From a virus, in IMG/VR virus record IMGVR_UViG_3300028600_000176, positions 1-22,749 of that record: 22,749 nucleotides of DNA; one strand, written 5' to 3'. Positions 16,401-21,551 of this stretch are shown here, in pieces (the first letter of the stretch is position 1; the number at the start of each line of letters is the position of its first letter). The notes beneath the pieces were generated by a model. The model saw only the letters and a program-made list of their open reading frames with translations, was not told the DNA's origin and made no database searches. Both the position numbers and the translations under genes were made by a program.

Positions 16401-16893
16401 CCTCCTCTGCCTCCGCCCTGAGTTGGTTCCGCTGCTCTATATAGGCGGGGTCATTCACCTCCCCGTGTTTAGCTATTGCCTTTTCATTTGCAAAGAACGC
16501 AGTTGCCTTTTGCCATTGTTCAGTATCACTCCCGTATGTGCTAGTGATCGTCTGTAGGCGTGACTCCAGACTGATCTCTTTTGGGGCATACAAAGCCTTC
16601 ACTTGGTCCTTATCCTGAGGATCTAGGAGTCCTTTTGAGGATAGAGCGGACTGGTAGTTCTGTCTCAGGTCTACCTCCACGGCTGCATTCCACGTGTCTT
16701 CTTTAAAGTGGTGCTGCCTTACGAAATCAGAATACCCTTTGTAATCTTTAGCATCATCACCAGTGGCATTTTCTTCCCCCCACTCTGAAAACTTAGCGTA
16801 GGTGGGTGTTGGGATCGCTTGGGTAGTATCATAAGCGGAGGAGTCTGCGCTGGCCTCTAGGGGAGCGCGTAGGAATTGGGATAAATCAGTCAT
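4486..16893 (-). CDS. Giant phage polyvalent/ejection-type protein, 4135 aa
   Basis: One uninterrupted frame. Residues 1-560 are mostly charged helices. Three glycine-rich hydrophobic blocks follow (about 571-600, 702-726 and 829-850), possibly membrane-inserting. A Pro/Glu linker (about 922-968) and a small beta segment (VNDLVEGDWVQLPSGN) come next. Residues about 1960-2070 and 2270-2380 resemble phage metallopeptidase domains but carry EExxH (E2007-H2011 and E2298-H2302) instead of HExxH. The C-terminal third has helices, a hydrophobic NAASNMFFFG segment (about 3565-3582) and APFIRFKAEVPRIVMN (about 3750), reminiscent of the LPD38 region of large polyvalent phage proteins. No lytic transglycosylase or RNA-polymerase core was recognised. 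Its place at the end of the terminase operon suggests a virion protein delivered with the DNA. The start ATG is 27 bases after the previous stop, without a Shine-Dalgarno sequence. Confidence 0.85.
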   Translation of the reverse strand: MTDLSQFLRAPLEASADSSAYDTTQAIPTPTYAKFSEWGEENATGDDAKDYKGYSDFVRQHHFKEDTWNAAVEVDLRQNYQSALSSKGLLDPQDKDQVKALYAPKEISLESRLQTITSTYGSDTEQWQKATAFFANEKAIAKHGEVNDPAYIEQRNQLRAEAEEVAYSADWDKSVIDSVNTGNVIAARVTDSTGESVIRLGKQAKGMSTKEIIESSKHLGIGYDDALEIEASNSAVNLKGTTYSEQRRFADLADNLNALLTDEDASGNTLGTMQVDREGRMLAGFIHTNADGKGFFGPDQNTIEATPHNRAKKYWTSTIQALATYDEGLASGDQQEINRAKKVYDSNVENLGYILEETGLVSSKGESVDFDDLKKVVEQAAAGAATEQNLWAFQDEPDKLKYNLKDYGYQDAVMHGAAVPRKQMFDAIIEANPQLSEEQVTNLQNQRKLTLENNFDTYNQILSNGNAQDEWQEAVQVGLAEGKSNGTILEEFVEDDDNYSELTSRIGGIGMSIPNALGSALAAIPAMMGNEYAQGYLQDQIKDNQARRATARLFGVEMGMGQDIAEMVAPVVTDVAITGALAFFTGGVGGAGYLAAKTGANLTLKNVAKGIVTNAFKVTGRESAETTLNRLVKDGFVTTTGASGRKGAMDAIEKFSKFQVSKLNTIPAMALPAFNRSAGMTYASTYAALESSGLSHEEKHDRALGAGLVGGAFTALLTGSFGAIGAGGAEKTFLSGMSKKQAVGVISRLSKRGQQVAASGKQDKLLAGVLKAATRKSVYGSSKYGLKDTVLGEIISDAAGESAEEFIDEFVNGIVTDFYTDQDTPLLERISGAGWAALAGGIFGGGLPAGRRAIQSINGTTSAMARAEQRAVQQGFIKDVTDRLNESGAPVSAQLVEQILTVPIGEVDAARGAYDRYTQTRGGNGDAGPTGQETPPAPSGPSGTPPSQEEAPPEAEPTPVEIPQGEREFDQSIPSTPTTVNDLVEGDWVQLPSGNVAQVVVVKQDVKARDKTYARVVGLSNGVVIPSETGSDTLNTIVFPEAAPTEQVDPVVEDQPSDGGAEADTTIPTPTSVGQQQPAVVEPSIEKSEPFIRKRVAELIRQNGVVDASFVASDIAAITGDEISAEEAAATITENYVLNEDGNIVGVIDPENNEQIGVDQDTQDIFTIIQELEERTPEDWETANRQEMEEEQFKKEAIKAPVQIEMDLSEEAANSLTGDFDTTRSTVSPAFLDVLSPPPTRTEVINLEAAGINPEEVNAARAADAYEQQLDEDTTEAPLNETEDEVIELSKEIEELIGLGDPKNNAPKIQSVIDAGYPVRISTKQNYGVVSIEGRPPKYYSRISDYIATRIYENSPWIEVSEPVGGETITTKESKAKTWFNPKTQKSVRTVHRAYVDEDGRGVFDNNPLTMALLEEAEIPFTVPEDMDPADVNKAFVVDWKEGRRVTMIRKPEQQEGLVMTSHHKKARARDTVEDNTTFEKYMVASLMFDDVQVGNLPVTVDSIPTGATTSRDLNEGETVTAAEVADATDMYVTAALDDASEGSFFSLMSPRGEPLDPIYLTAGSLSVQAETKYFAYVRAIRQELLQEGSRNNVRSYVQQNADGVYEIQPQNELAARTQLLQAFMEFTNTPKTNAGQKNLAKQVSPMMSVDRVSANSLETVSNYVLDEILNNKVTKDAMPTVGTIAKKVATRMAGQQRYNKKKSRQDTIQTVELDVSREDGGGAINVEAEQVARFQRANITDLAPERKDAYMAYDEAAAALENLDQKKEARTLLEDLVFDSVMRDTPTNRKQVKKTSSSELMRLVQAWLDEGRQNQKVKDFKDRLQSMQNEDSTQQDPEMLRLQNALKILNINTASVDGNMSQDSGYTQTVQKNLKNGADASAFAKANANTRASRMARSRVSQAGQAMANELNTAEAKRLGLVSGDPESVLTALRNIAANKLNKQHSLVAELLLENPSLITAIEFNITELNLGKYAGLFTKHTDGSLSVTLNMNGHNGKGLTNVLLEEYLHATLWNTVSQPQENLTQSQQEARSRLENLMGEIREAARENGYAPNSPIMDSLGNIDEFIAGIMLSNELQQEILALGKAKNAKKSFFKRIGDAILRFFGKGVTSAEAAEYSNAIVDVITVKSGEGVEASAKTAAKRIAQAAMVQMDRNNMMLRAIGVENMAGYESRQQATRQADKPLNSRERQILNSSLEENAINNAAEVEALVGELGDLDVPDNMLNLSEAQTKMRAILQHMRDLIPPEVNLAFDPESSGPAKMQGGMIYLNPEVIFQLTKDMDIVSSRLLMSAVIEEELAHVASYNALSQSEIDQLASALSKDDFERIIDNYFTTNNTKRDDTKALLAAEVTADMTPEELATLQQEILNTKRMLVEEHLRSVGQRVTRGYTTEEDHAFYKTNPSMTKILFRYVMGVFKRMAASRSVGSMENKYMSSAVNRLVDELRAIKQGYRMAPTHLNFDPNNPDNSYVTLAAILNDKMVADPEDFLAELNAAEALNTSIGGIPRAEVQFVADLTTGRADYPEQEDRDTDAPSLPDLRTELRTSLRKRQERVLGARWKMRDQARKETLNNLPAGTDAVPDDFYEVALTTLDEMVEESVLENITTSPLTVAENIINLTDADQQSETLQRYLENVAPEIIDPSTQGLLTERNGMADFDSGLESELMLDFGDSPALSRALQNVKQRYFSALINAQQDQALTQQELDTDMVIRLKEQVIGVDGEQPLVATTDVFKLRTALRELAKGGYMEIITDELSNPVTPTMMMVVGKTGSRSMMDFSIEADGSLSVGSMAPFTLEDEQYHIVDRYNKGEISNAEADAQSAQIEQLIKEGGRMAATPNTIPLLVKLLAANGGINAPSIVTQGSGSGQIVNISLSRRAVLVNALKKADGIDPAKKAKMIADLQKSGAMTKGYDAWAKYGFENTSTDLSEFRGRLEGQLPVQIHNHFAEWLATSAPEEYANAMVEIKDMQKYDVMDVVITQKGGDYSFRLLGDVNTVHSNADADVIAHVEANFKRIQDYHTSRLKKLEKIATSSSKTWSMNKIVKHKEGLGLWRNYGWDQQFRFDLNVGSPSMEQFGKKAAPILGKALNSSLESGGSIDSDSVNMAGFLKTLEMPVYKTGDYNAPRRWYNRLFQGEVDPRITDLHKNRLSFLRASDLIVTKYKRKMDKLVKKAFGDTPSDTQKLMLEQAMGDAKGIVVDSEVLTDIDKVHEAELTAIVANDALTSEQSKAAIEASKLRKKEAVASEEMIARDEILRTKDQAMGQLEAVSPELAQHIRDIRKELIQPLSTYIKDNFGLNEELQARMDMNMDFYITRSYRMFTDAGYAKKVQTDGAYHEVREAAIKYFEKQYVKDQTALLVKNENLSESDATAQAEAKLRAADDSGHPKGQRMLDEFLESYKPNSMSALAKNHAESYRVMVDNLKEKKDLDISLRNLLGEYGQDGTVDNLLRTFSTVAKMSANQAFINNVATMGKAEGFLMTYDELVIAREEDPDTYNGWRPLRNTDQLSDGDPLAGYYAPAELKDGFDKTFDRTELRGLQTKTEEVIGSFGRLARAVTGLSMASKTLGSVGFFVRNAASNMFFFGPAQGYYGAVKDVPLIMIERAGAKAKGMVLGEQIEEAMIEYTSLGIIGDEVRGQMMLDLMRGKTTPDILMEEQVGPLSKLKKGGKPAKYAYEKAAELASAIDAFYKIGYFEKELRVLRDASKEVGSNIPTDEYQLKRLAAKKVKMTAQSHSEAPPFITGLSQSNFGMLFAPFIRFKAEVPRIVMNTYKLAFEEMRSGNAVLKRRGLNRFLSMTNMLGVVSAVVPTVLQSMAGIGEEEDAAMRAGIPSYLRGHTFFYFRDEDTGNLVSLDFTYLNPLSLGADPVLRMVEDVRRGKFASGAGKLVTGFLTDQYLDPQILASSLIDISENRNAATDNPIVEERTDDGITKMTKRMAYVLKEAYGPDLYKRFKKLYDTKDIDPTLLRKEDMPLQIMIDQFKPFKPHTVDVDKQYRRYLYELRDEYDRVSSAKYRAYSARPQSDDALGQLYHDEVAKRKIIQNDLVRITRGYVGLGMTEKGAYDIMTSSGISKRRAKNTFYGVMDKPVIGPKFFNKLYAKSQGPNATMTTDDALRRAGAIYRAMSTYPFKHIELDEKF

Positions 16894-16920
16894 AGCTGAG
16901 TTGTGATGTATGGGCGGGGC

Positions 16921-17955
16921 CTATTGTCCTAGGTCCCATTGGGATGATGTTGGTGCTTGTCTTGTCTGTGGGGTGTTTGATTGTCCTTGTATACTAGAAA
17001 ACTCAGCAGATTGCAACCTTATCTCGAGGTCTACATTGGCGTCCATGAGAGCATCTTGTAATGCTTCATCACTCATGTTCTCCTCACGAATTTTGCTTAG
17101 CGGGATCTCTTTGATGCGAGCCAGTCGAATCTCGAGACCGCGCTTAGATTTTGGTGTGAGTGTGGGAGTTGATGATTGAGCTGTTGGAGCAATAGGGTTC
17201 CCAGCGTCATCAAATTTCATGTCCCCACCCCCATCAGTATCATAGCCCAACGATTGCAGAGCGGCATAATTAGATGTGATCTGCTCATTTCTCCTGCTAA
17301 TAAGTGCGTCTCGTTGTTTTTTCTCAGTCTCTCTGGCGGCGGTAGAGCGGCCTCTGTCGAGGTTATACTGTGTTAGCTTGAGTGCCTCCTTCTCTTCGGG
17401 GGTCTGGACGCCATCCTCATCAATGATCCCAGTAACCTGCTCAACACCTCCAGTATCCACATATGGGGATAGTCTCTTGCGATAATCTGCCCGATCTTGC
17501 TTTTCCTTATTCTCTCTTTTGAGTCGTTCTTGTGCCTCAACGTCCAAGCCTGCGTATGCGGTACCAAGGATCTTAGATCCTAAGGAAGTATTAGCCAGAT
17601 ACGGATTTTCCATCTGTAGATCTGTCAAAGCTTGGGCTTTGGTTGCGGGATCGCCTTCACTATCCCTGATGCCATTAATCTGATCAACCAGCTTAGGGAT
17701 ACGGGATTCAAGATCACGCTGACGTGTAGCATTATCCCTGCGTTGCTGCAAGGTTTCAAGATTCATCTGATATTGTAGGTCGGCATTCCGCCCACGGTCG
17801 ATGGCATTATAAATATCGATGCTCTCCTTGATCTCCCTATTGGATGGGCCAAATGCCTTGTTCAAGTAAGAAGCCTCTGATCCTTTAAGACCAGAGGAGA
17901 AGAACCGATTCCTCATCGGCGTGATATCATTTTCTATTGAGAAGCTGTTTGGCAT
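16921..17955 (-). CDS. Coiled-coil protein, probable virion/ejection component, 344 aa
   Basis: Highly charged and mostly helical. Coiled-coil-like stretches lie around residues 40-100 (IDIYNAIDRGRNADLQYQMN onwards), 138-165 (AQERLKRENKEKQDRADYRK) and 200-240. The tail after residue 265 is Ser/Thr/Pro/Gln-rich. There is no membrane segment or enzyme motif. It starts six bases after the 180-aa gene and stops 27 bases before the giant gene, so the three are almost certainly co-transcribed. Position and size would fit a gp15-like internal virion protein, but there is no sequence-level proof. The stop is CAA TAG in an otherwise GC-rich spacer. Confidence 0.75.
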   Translation of the reverse strand: MPNSFSIENDITPMRNRFFSSGLKGSEASYLNKAFGPSNREIKESIDIYNAIDRGRNADLQYQMNLETLQQRRDNATRQRDLESRIPKLVDQINGIRDSEGDPATKAQALTDLQMENPYLANTSLGSKILGTAYAGLDVEAQERLKRENKEKQDRADYRKRLSPYVDTGGVEQVTGIIDEDGVQTPEEKEALKLTQYNLDRGRSTAARETEKKQRDALISRRNEQITSNYAALQSLGYDTDGGGDMKFDDAGNPIAPTAQSSTPTLTPKSKRGLEIRLARIKEIPLSKIREENMSDEALQDALMDANVDLEIRLQSAEFSSIQGQSNTPQTRQAPTSSQWDLGQ

Positions 17956-17961
17956 ATGCTT

Positions 17962-18504
17962 TTATCTTGTAGAGGTGCGGTCCATCCGTGAGTTCAATCG
18001 ATCAGCACGGCCCATCTCAGGTCCACGTCGATACAGTGGAATTTCTTCAGGTCCATTACCGTATCTCCCCGTATATGGCCCGCGATAAGGTCCACGTTCC
18101 GCTGGCATTTCCTCATAGGGCCCACTGGGACCACCACCTTGATAAGAAGTAGGTGGTTCATCCATGTTGATACGCGGTCTTTTTTTATTTCTGTTACGAA
18201 GAAACTCACCGTAAGCATCCTGCGCTGAGCTGCCTATGCCGCCTTTGGCCATGGCATACTGCTCAGCATCTACAAATGCTTGGGACTTAACAGTCGGGTG
18301 ACCAGCAAGCTTCATCATCTCTGCTCGTGCAAACATTTCGTTGGCCTCCTTCTTAGCACCAGACCTACGTAACTTCCTAGCAGCTACACGTGCCATGTGG
18401 TAATCAGATGTAATCCTGCGTGGTTTATCACTGAGGCTACCTGTACGGAGAGAGGATTTCCACTCACCGTCCTGAAGCTTTTGCCATTTGCTTTTCTTTC
18501 TCAT
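17962..18504 (-). CDS. Basic Arg/Gly/Pro/Tyr-rich protein, 180 aa
   Basis: The N-terminal 100 residues are basic helices (MRKKSKWQKL, then MARVAARKLRRSGAKKEANE and MFARAEMMKLAG). The C-terminal 70 residues are low complexity with RGPY-like repeats (ERGPYRGPYTGRYGNGPEE) and end in RMDRTSTR. RG-rich tails commonly bind nucleic acid or mediate assembly, so contact with packaged DNA or a virion partner is a reasonable guess. It starts seven bases after the 379-aa gene (TAATTAAACC before the ATG). No family was recognised. Confidence 0.7.
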   Translation of the reverse strand: MRKKSKWQKLQDGEWKSSLRTGSLSDKPRRITSDYHMARVAARKLRRSGAKKEANEMFARAEMMKLAGHPTVKSQAFVDAEQYAMAKGGIGSSAQDAYGEFLRNRNKKRPRINMDEPPTSYQGGGPSGPYEEMPAERGPYRGPYTGRYGNGPEEIPLYRRGPEMGRADRLNSRMDRTSTR

Positions 18505-18511
18505 GGTTTAA

Positions 18512-19651
18512 TTAAGCTCCAAATTTATTGCCCCCAATCTGACCCAATCTGCGGCGGCGGCGTGGTTCTTCTTCATCACGTCGGGAAAGTCTATTCGTGA
18601 AGTTGTTCATTTCCTTGCTACCAATCCCCAATTCCTTGGCCTTCGCTTTATCATCTTTATTAAAGGTGTAGTTACCCCCAGACTTTGAGAGTTGACCCTC
18701 TAGGTATGCTCCAAAGTCTTGGCGTCCTTTTAACCGTGCCTGTGGAGATTGAATCGTTGTTGGGGCTTGGCCTGACGCAGGTTTGTTGGCTACCTCTTGA
18801 GCCGAGGACTTGGCTTGTGGGCTTGTGATAGTGGGGAGATCGACGGCTCCAGCATTGGGGTCAATAGTTGTGTCACCAAACCCCGTGCCAGCAATTTGAC
18901 CCATTGGTTTAAGCACCGTATTCTCAGGGCCTGCTGCCTCCGCGACCGCTGGTGCTGCTTCCTTCGGCTTAAGAGCAGCTAATGCTTTACGTGCGGCATT
19001 ACGCTCTCTGAGTCTCCCCTCATACTGGTCTGCTGTCTCACCCTCCTTGGCGCGACCGATGGACTTTTCGCCAAACTTCTCATTAAAATCTTTCTGGGCA
19101 GCCGCAAAATCTTTTGGAGTCTCAGGGCCTTTTAGCTCATACCCACGCTCTTTTTGGATCTCAGCCACTAAACCACCTAGCTCCCTAAACCCCTGAGTTG
19201 CGTTCATGGTTTCTCGCTCATCCTCGGTGATCTGTCCTTCATTGAATTTTTCACCCTGATCAAACTCAGCATCATAGTCAACTGCATCCTCAAAATTTTC
19301 TAGGGCAGCTATGCCAACTGTGCTTTCGCCCTGAGTTGCAAGTGTATTGGCGGACTGCCCCAGATCCGAGATACTTGCCCCCACCTGAGACATGGCGCTG
19401 GCTCCCGTCTCAGCGACTCGCTTAGCCGTTTCTGCGGCGGCGGTCTCTTGTCTAGACTTCTTCACAAAATCTGCCTTGTTCTGAGCAGCAGAACCACCAA
19501 CGCCAATTCCTTTATAATCTTTTAAAATTTCTTTGTCCTCTGCGTTGCGCGTGGATATGGCCGTTTTTCGGGCAGCGTCAGCCGCTTGACTGGACGCAAT
19601 TTTATTATCATACTCTTCCTGCTGTTTTTTTGTTCTGGGTATAGCGGCCAT
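18512..19651 (-). CDS. Low-complexity helical protein, probable virion component, 379 aa
   Basis: First gene after the promoter region below the terminase. Residues 1-105 are Ala/Lys/Glu-rich helices (KKQQEEYDNKIASSQAADAA and so on) with a small Gly/Ala/Ser patch (GASAMSQVGASISDLGQSAN) that could pack against membrane or protein. An acidic stretch (about 117-150), a disordered Pro/Ala/Thr-rich middle (residues about 225-305) and an Arg-rich end (EEEPRRRRRLGQIGG) follow. An Ala/Gln-rich N-terminus is typical of T7 gp14-like ejection proteins, but identity is unproven. The start has no Shine-Dalgarno sequence (AAGTTCCAC before the ATG). Confidence 0.75.
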   Translation of the reverse strand: MAAIPRTKKQQEEYDNKIASSQAADAARKTAISTRNAEDKEILKDYKGIGVGGSAAQNKADFVKKSRQETAAAETAKRVAETGASAMSQVGASISDLGQSANTLATQGESTVGIAALENFEDAVDYDAEFDQGEKFNEGQITEDERETMNATQGFRELGGLVAEIQKERGYELKGPETPKDFAAAQKDFNEKFGEKSIGRAKEGETADQYEGRLRERNAARKALAALKPKEAAPAVAEAAGPENTVLKPMGQIAGTGFGDTTIDPNAGAVDLPTITSPQAKSSAQEVANKPASGQAPTTIQSPQARLKGRQDFGAYLEGQLSKSGGNYTFNKDDKAKAKELGIGSKEMNNFTNRLSRRDEEEPRRRRRLGQIGGNKFGA

Positions 19652-19665
19652 GTGGAACTTATAGG

Positions 19666-19726
19666 TTCAAGTTAAGTGTCAGTATATACATTGTGCCTGC
19701 GAACTCAAGGTTAAATTCAAGGTAAG
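19666..19726. repeat. Three copies of an 11-bp motif YTCAAGNTWAR around a promoter
   Basis: TTCAAGTTAAG (19666-19676), CTCAAGGTTAA (19704-19714) and TTCAAGGTAAG (19716-19726) are near-identical direct repeats. The second overlaps the candidate -35 box and the first lies at the predicted transcript start. Such placement suits a repressor or activator operator. The motif is short, so chance is possible. Confidence 0.4.
19681..19708 (-). promoter_or_regulatory. Candidate promoter for the 379-aa/giant-protein operon
   Basis: On the minus strand, TTGAGT (19708-19703), a 16-base spacer and TATACT (19686-19681) form a sigma70-like promoter. The expected start near 19674 gives a leader of about 22 bases before the ATG at 19651. 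It sits in the only sizeable gap (65 bases) of the leftward operon. Confidence 0.5.
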
Positions 19727-21495
19727 TAAGCAGCATCGTTCTGAAGAGCCGCCTTCAGGTGCTTCATTGATTTTGGTGGTTTGCGGTAGCTTTGATTTGG
19801 GTCCACAATCTTTGGCTCCATTGCTATCAAACCATGCCTTTGCCGTGCACAGTCAAGGGCAAGGAAAGCGGCATCGGCCAAGTCAGGGCTTTTCCCGATC
19901 CTCTGCTTAAACTCAGGCTTTGATTCGATCCTCACCTTGAGCGAGCCAGTCTTCACCAGCTCGTAAGTTCGCCCAATAATTTCCTGAGCTAGATCACTAT
20001 CCATCCCAAAGATCTGGCGCGTTCTCATGAGCTCCTTGCCTACAAACCACAGCTCAGAAACCCTATTGGTGTATAGCTCTATACCAGTAAGTTGGCTATT
20101 TACTGAGACTCTCTTATCAGAAGGCTTGCCACCAAAGGTAACACGCAGGAACCGAGGCGACCACTCACCAGCCAGCACGTCACAAAATGAGGAGCCAGCA
20201 CCTGTAGCATCCACCGCCAGATCATCTGGGGCTACGCCTTCCTTCTCACATATCTTCTTGATCTGCTGGACGATCTGGTATGATCGTGGCACCGCCTTGT
20301 TGGTAGCATCGTCATTCAGCTGGAAGCTCTTGCCCAGCTCAAACACATACTGCCCTGTATCATCTGTGCCTACGTAGCCTGTATATAAAATCGTTCTATC
20401 GCCACCATTAGTAAAGGCTGGGTCAAGCCCAGCTACCTTGGTAGGTTGTGATCCCCACTTTACTTTGTGCATACACCCGCTCTTGGTAATCTCGTTCTCG
20501 GAATAGATACCACAGTCCTCATCACTATCAAAGAACACAGCACGAACCATCCGCATATAGCCCCGTGAGGCTATGCCGAGCAGCTCACGTTTCTCAGCTA
20601 TCTGGTCAGCACGTGGCAGGTATGGGTAGATTGTCTCACCAGCTAGGATGTTGGGGCTGCGCTCACCATCCAGTCTGATATACTTACCGCCCCACTTGGT
20701 GCGCCAGCCATCATCGACGTTGGTATCTACTGAGTCCCAGCCATCCTCTGGCTCAGACCACACACCAAAGGCATCGAACTTAGAGTTGGGGTTGGACATA
20801 CCAATCATCCTGAACTCTGGGTTAGCAGACAGGTTGGTAAGACCAGCGTGGACCACAGCCTCAGAGATCTCCGATAGCTCGTCCCCAATCACGATGACCC
20901 TCTTGTTCTTAATACCAATGAATTTACCGACAGCTTCACGCGTCCTGCTCTTCTCCGCTGCAATGAGCGACAGACCAGACTTCTCCAGCAAGGTGCCGTG
21001 CTCATTGACATACGCGACGTTACCAATTGAATCCCGAATCCTGAAAGGCATATCATCTATCACTGCCAGTAACGTGATGATTGAACCCCAAATCCTTTTT
21101 CGTGCTTCACGCAACGTGGTTGAAGTAATCAGGACTAAGGTATCCTTTGGCTGGGACAAGCAGTTAACGATGGCAAAGGCAGCCATGGTGTGAGACTTGG
21201 ATGAGGATGCAGCACCACCTACAGCGAGGAACTTATTCTCAAGGCAGCTGCGGATGATCAGCTTAGCCCATGGGTTTTGCTGCATCAAGGGTTCAGGAAT
21301 GTCGGGGCGGTTCCAGAGGGTGTCACATATACGCCAGAAGTAATACTCCTTAGCCCTTATCAGGTCATGGTTGGCAAATCCAAACAGCAGGGCGGTGAGT
21401 AAACTGGTTGGTGGAATGATCATACCACCTACATCCATATCAGTGGTGGACGGTTTAATGTAGGGCTCGTATTTGCTGTCTAATTTAATGTCCAT
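19717..21495 (-). CDS. terL: Terminase large subunit (TerL), packaging ATPase/nuclease
   Basis: A 592-aa motor protein that pumps DNA into the prohead and cuts concatemers. With ATG numbering: Walker A GGAASSSKSH at 93-102, a TSTT segment near 124-127, Walker B VIVIGDE at 200-206, and coupling-motif-like GMSNPN at 232-237. The C-terminal RNase H-like nuclease shows D358 (GLDPAFTNGG), D429 (AVDATGAG) and D541 (PDLADAAFLALD). The length is normal for TerL. A TTG codon at 21534 could add 13 residues, but the ATG at 21495 gives a sensible start (MDIKLDSKYEP) and leaves room for a promoter. Unusually, the small-subunit candidate is divergent rather than directly upstream. Confidence 0.93.
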   Translation of the reverse strand: MDIKLDSKYEPYIKPSTTDMDVGGMIIPPTSLLTALLFGFANHDLIRAKEYYFWRICDTLWNRPDIPEPLMQQNPWAKLIIRSCLENKFLAVGGAASSSKSHTMAAFAIVNCLSQPKDTLVLITSTTLREARKRIWGSIITLLAVIDDMPFRIRDSIGNVAYVNEHGTLLEKSGLSLIAAEKSRTREAVGKFIGIKNKRVIVIGDELSEISEAVVHAGLTNLSANPEFRMIGMSNPNSKFDAFGVWSEPEDGWDSVDTNVDDGWRTKWGGKYIRLDGERSPNILAGETIYPYLPRADQIAEKRELLGIASRGYMRMVRAVFFDSDEDCGIYSENEITKSGCMHKVKWGSQPTKVAGLDPAFTNGGDRTILYTGYVGTDDTGQYVFELGKSFQLNDDATNKAVPRSYQIVQQIKKICEKEGVAPDDLAVDATGAGSSFCDVLAGEWSPRFLRVTFGGKPSDKRVSVNSQLTGIELYTNRVSELWFVGKELMRTRQIFGMDSDLAQEIIGRTYELVKTGSLKVRIESKPEFKQRIGKSPDLADAAFLALDCARQRHGLIAMEPKIVDPNQSYRKPPKSMKHLKAALQNDAAYLP

Positions 21496-21501
21496 TAAAG
21501 A

Positions 21502-21530
21502 TTGAATACATTGTAAATACCAACTATACT
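21502..21530 (+). promoter_or_regulatory. Candidate rightward promoter, apparently leaderless
   Basis: TTGAAT (21502-21507), a 17-base spacer and TATACT (21525-21530) match the sigma70 consensus well. The predicted transcription start is about 21537-21538, at the ATG of the HTH gene, so the mRNA would have essentially no 5' leader. Confidence 0.5.
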
Positions 21531-21551
21531 CCAACCCATGGCGAAGGACAA
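21523..21551 (-). promoter_or_regulatory. Candidate leftward promoter for the terminase large subunit
   Basis: On the minus strand, TTGTCC (21551-21546), a 17-base spacer and TATAGT (21528-21523) give a start near 21516 and a leader of about 21 bases before the ATG at 21495. Its -10 box overlaps the rightward -10 box, so the two promoters should compete. Its -35 lies inside the coding sequence of the rightward gene. Confidence 0.4.

Noticed and set aside
4486-16893. Giant protein as an N4-like virion RNA polymerase
   Set aside because: A K-x7-YG pattern (TKGYDAWAKYG) is present, but the arginine expected four residues before the lysine is a glycine, and I found no convincing motif A aspartate or HDS-type motif C in order. 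The match looks accidental.
21496-21534. TTG start adding 13 residues to the terminase large subunit
   Set aside because: It would consume the divergent promoter gap. The ATG at 21495 is a better start codon and leaves a normal leader length.
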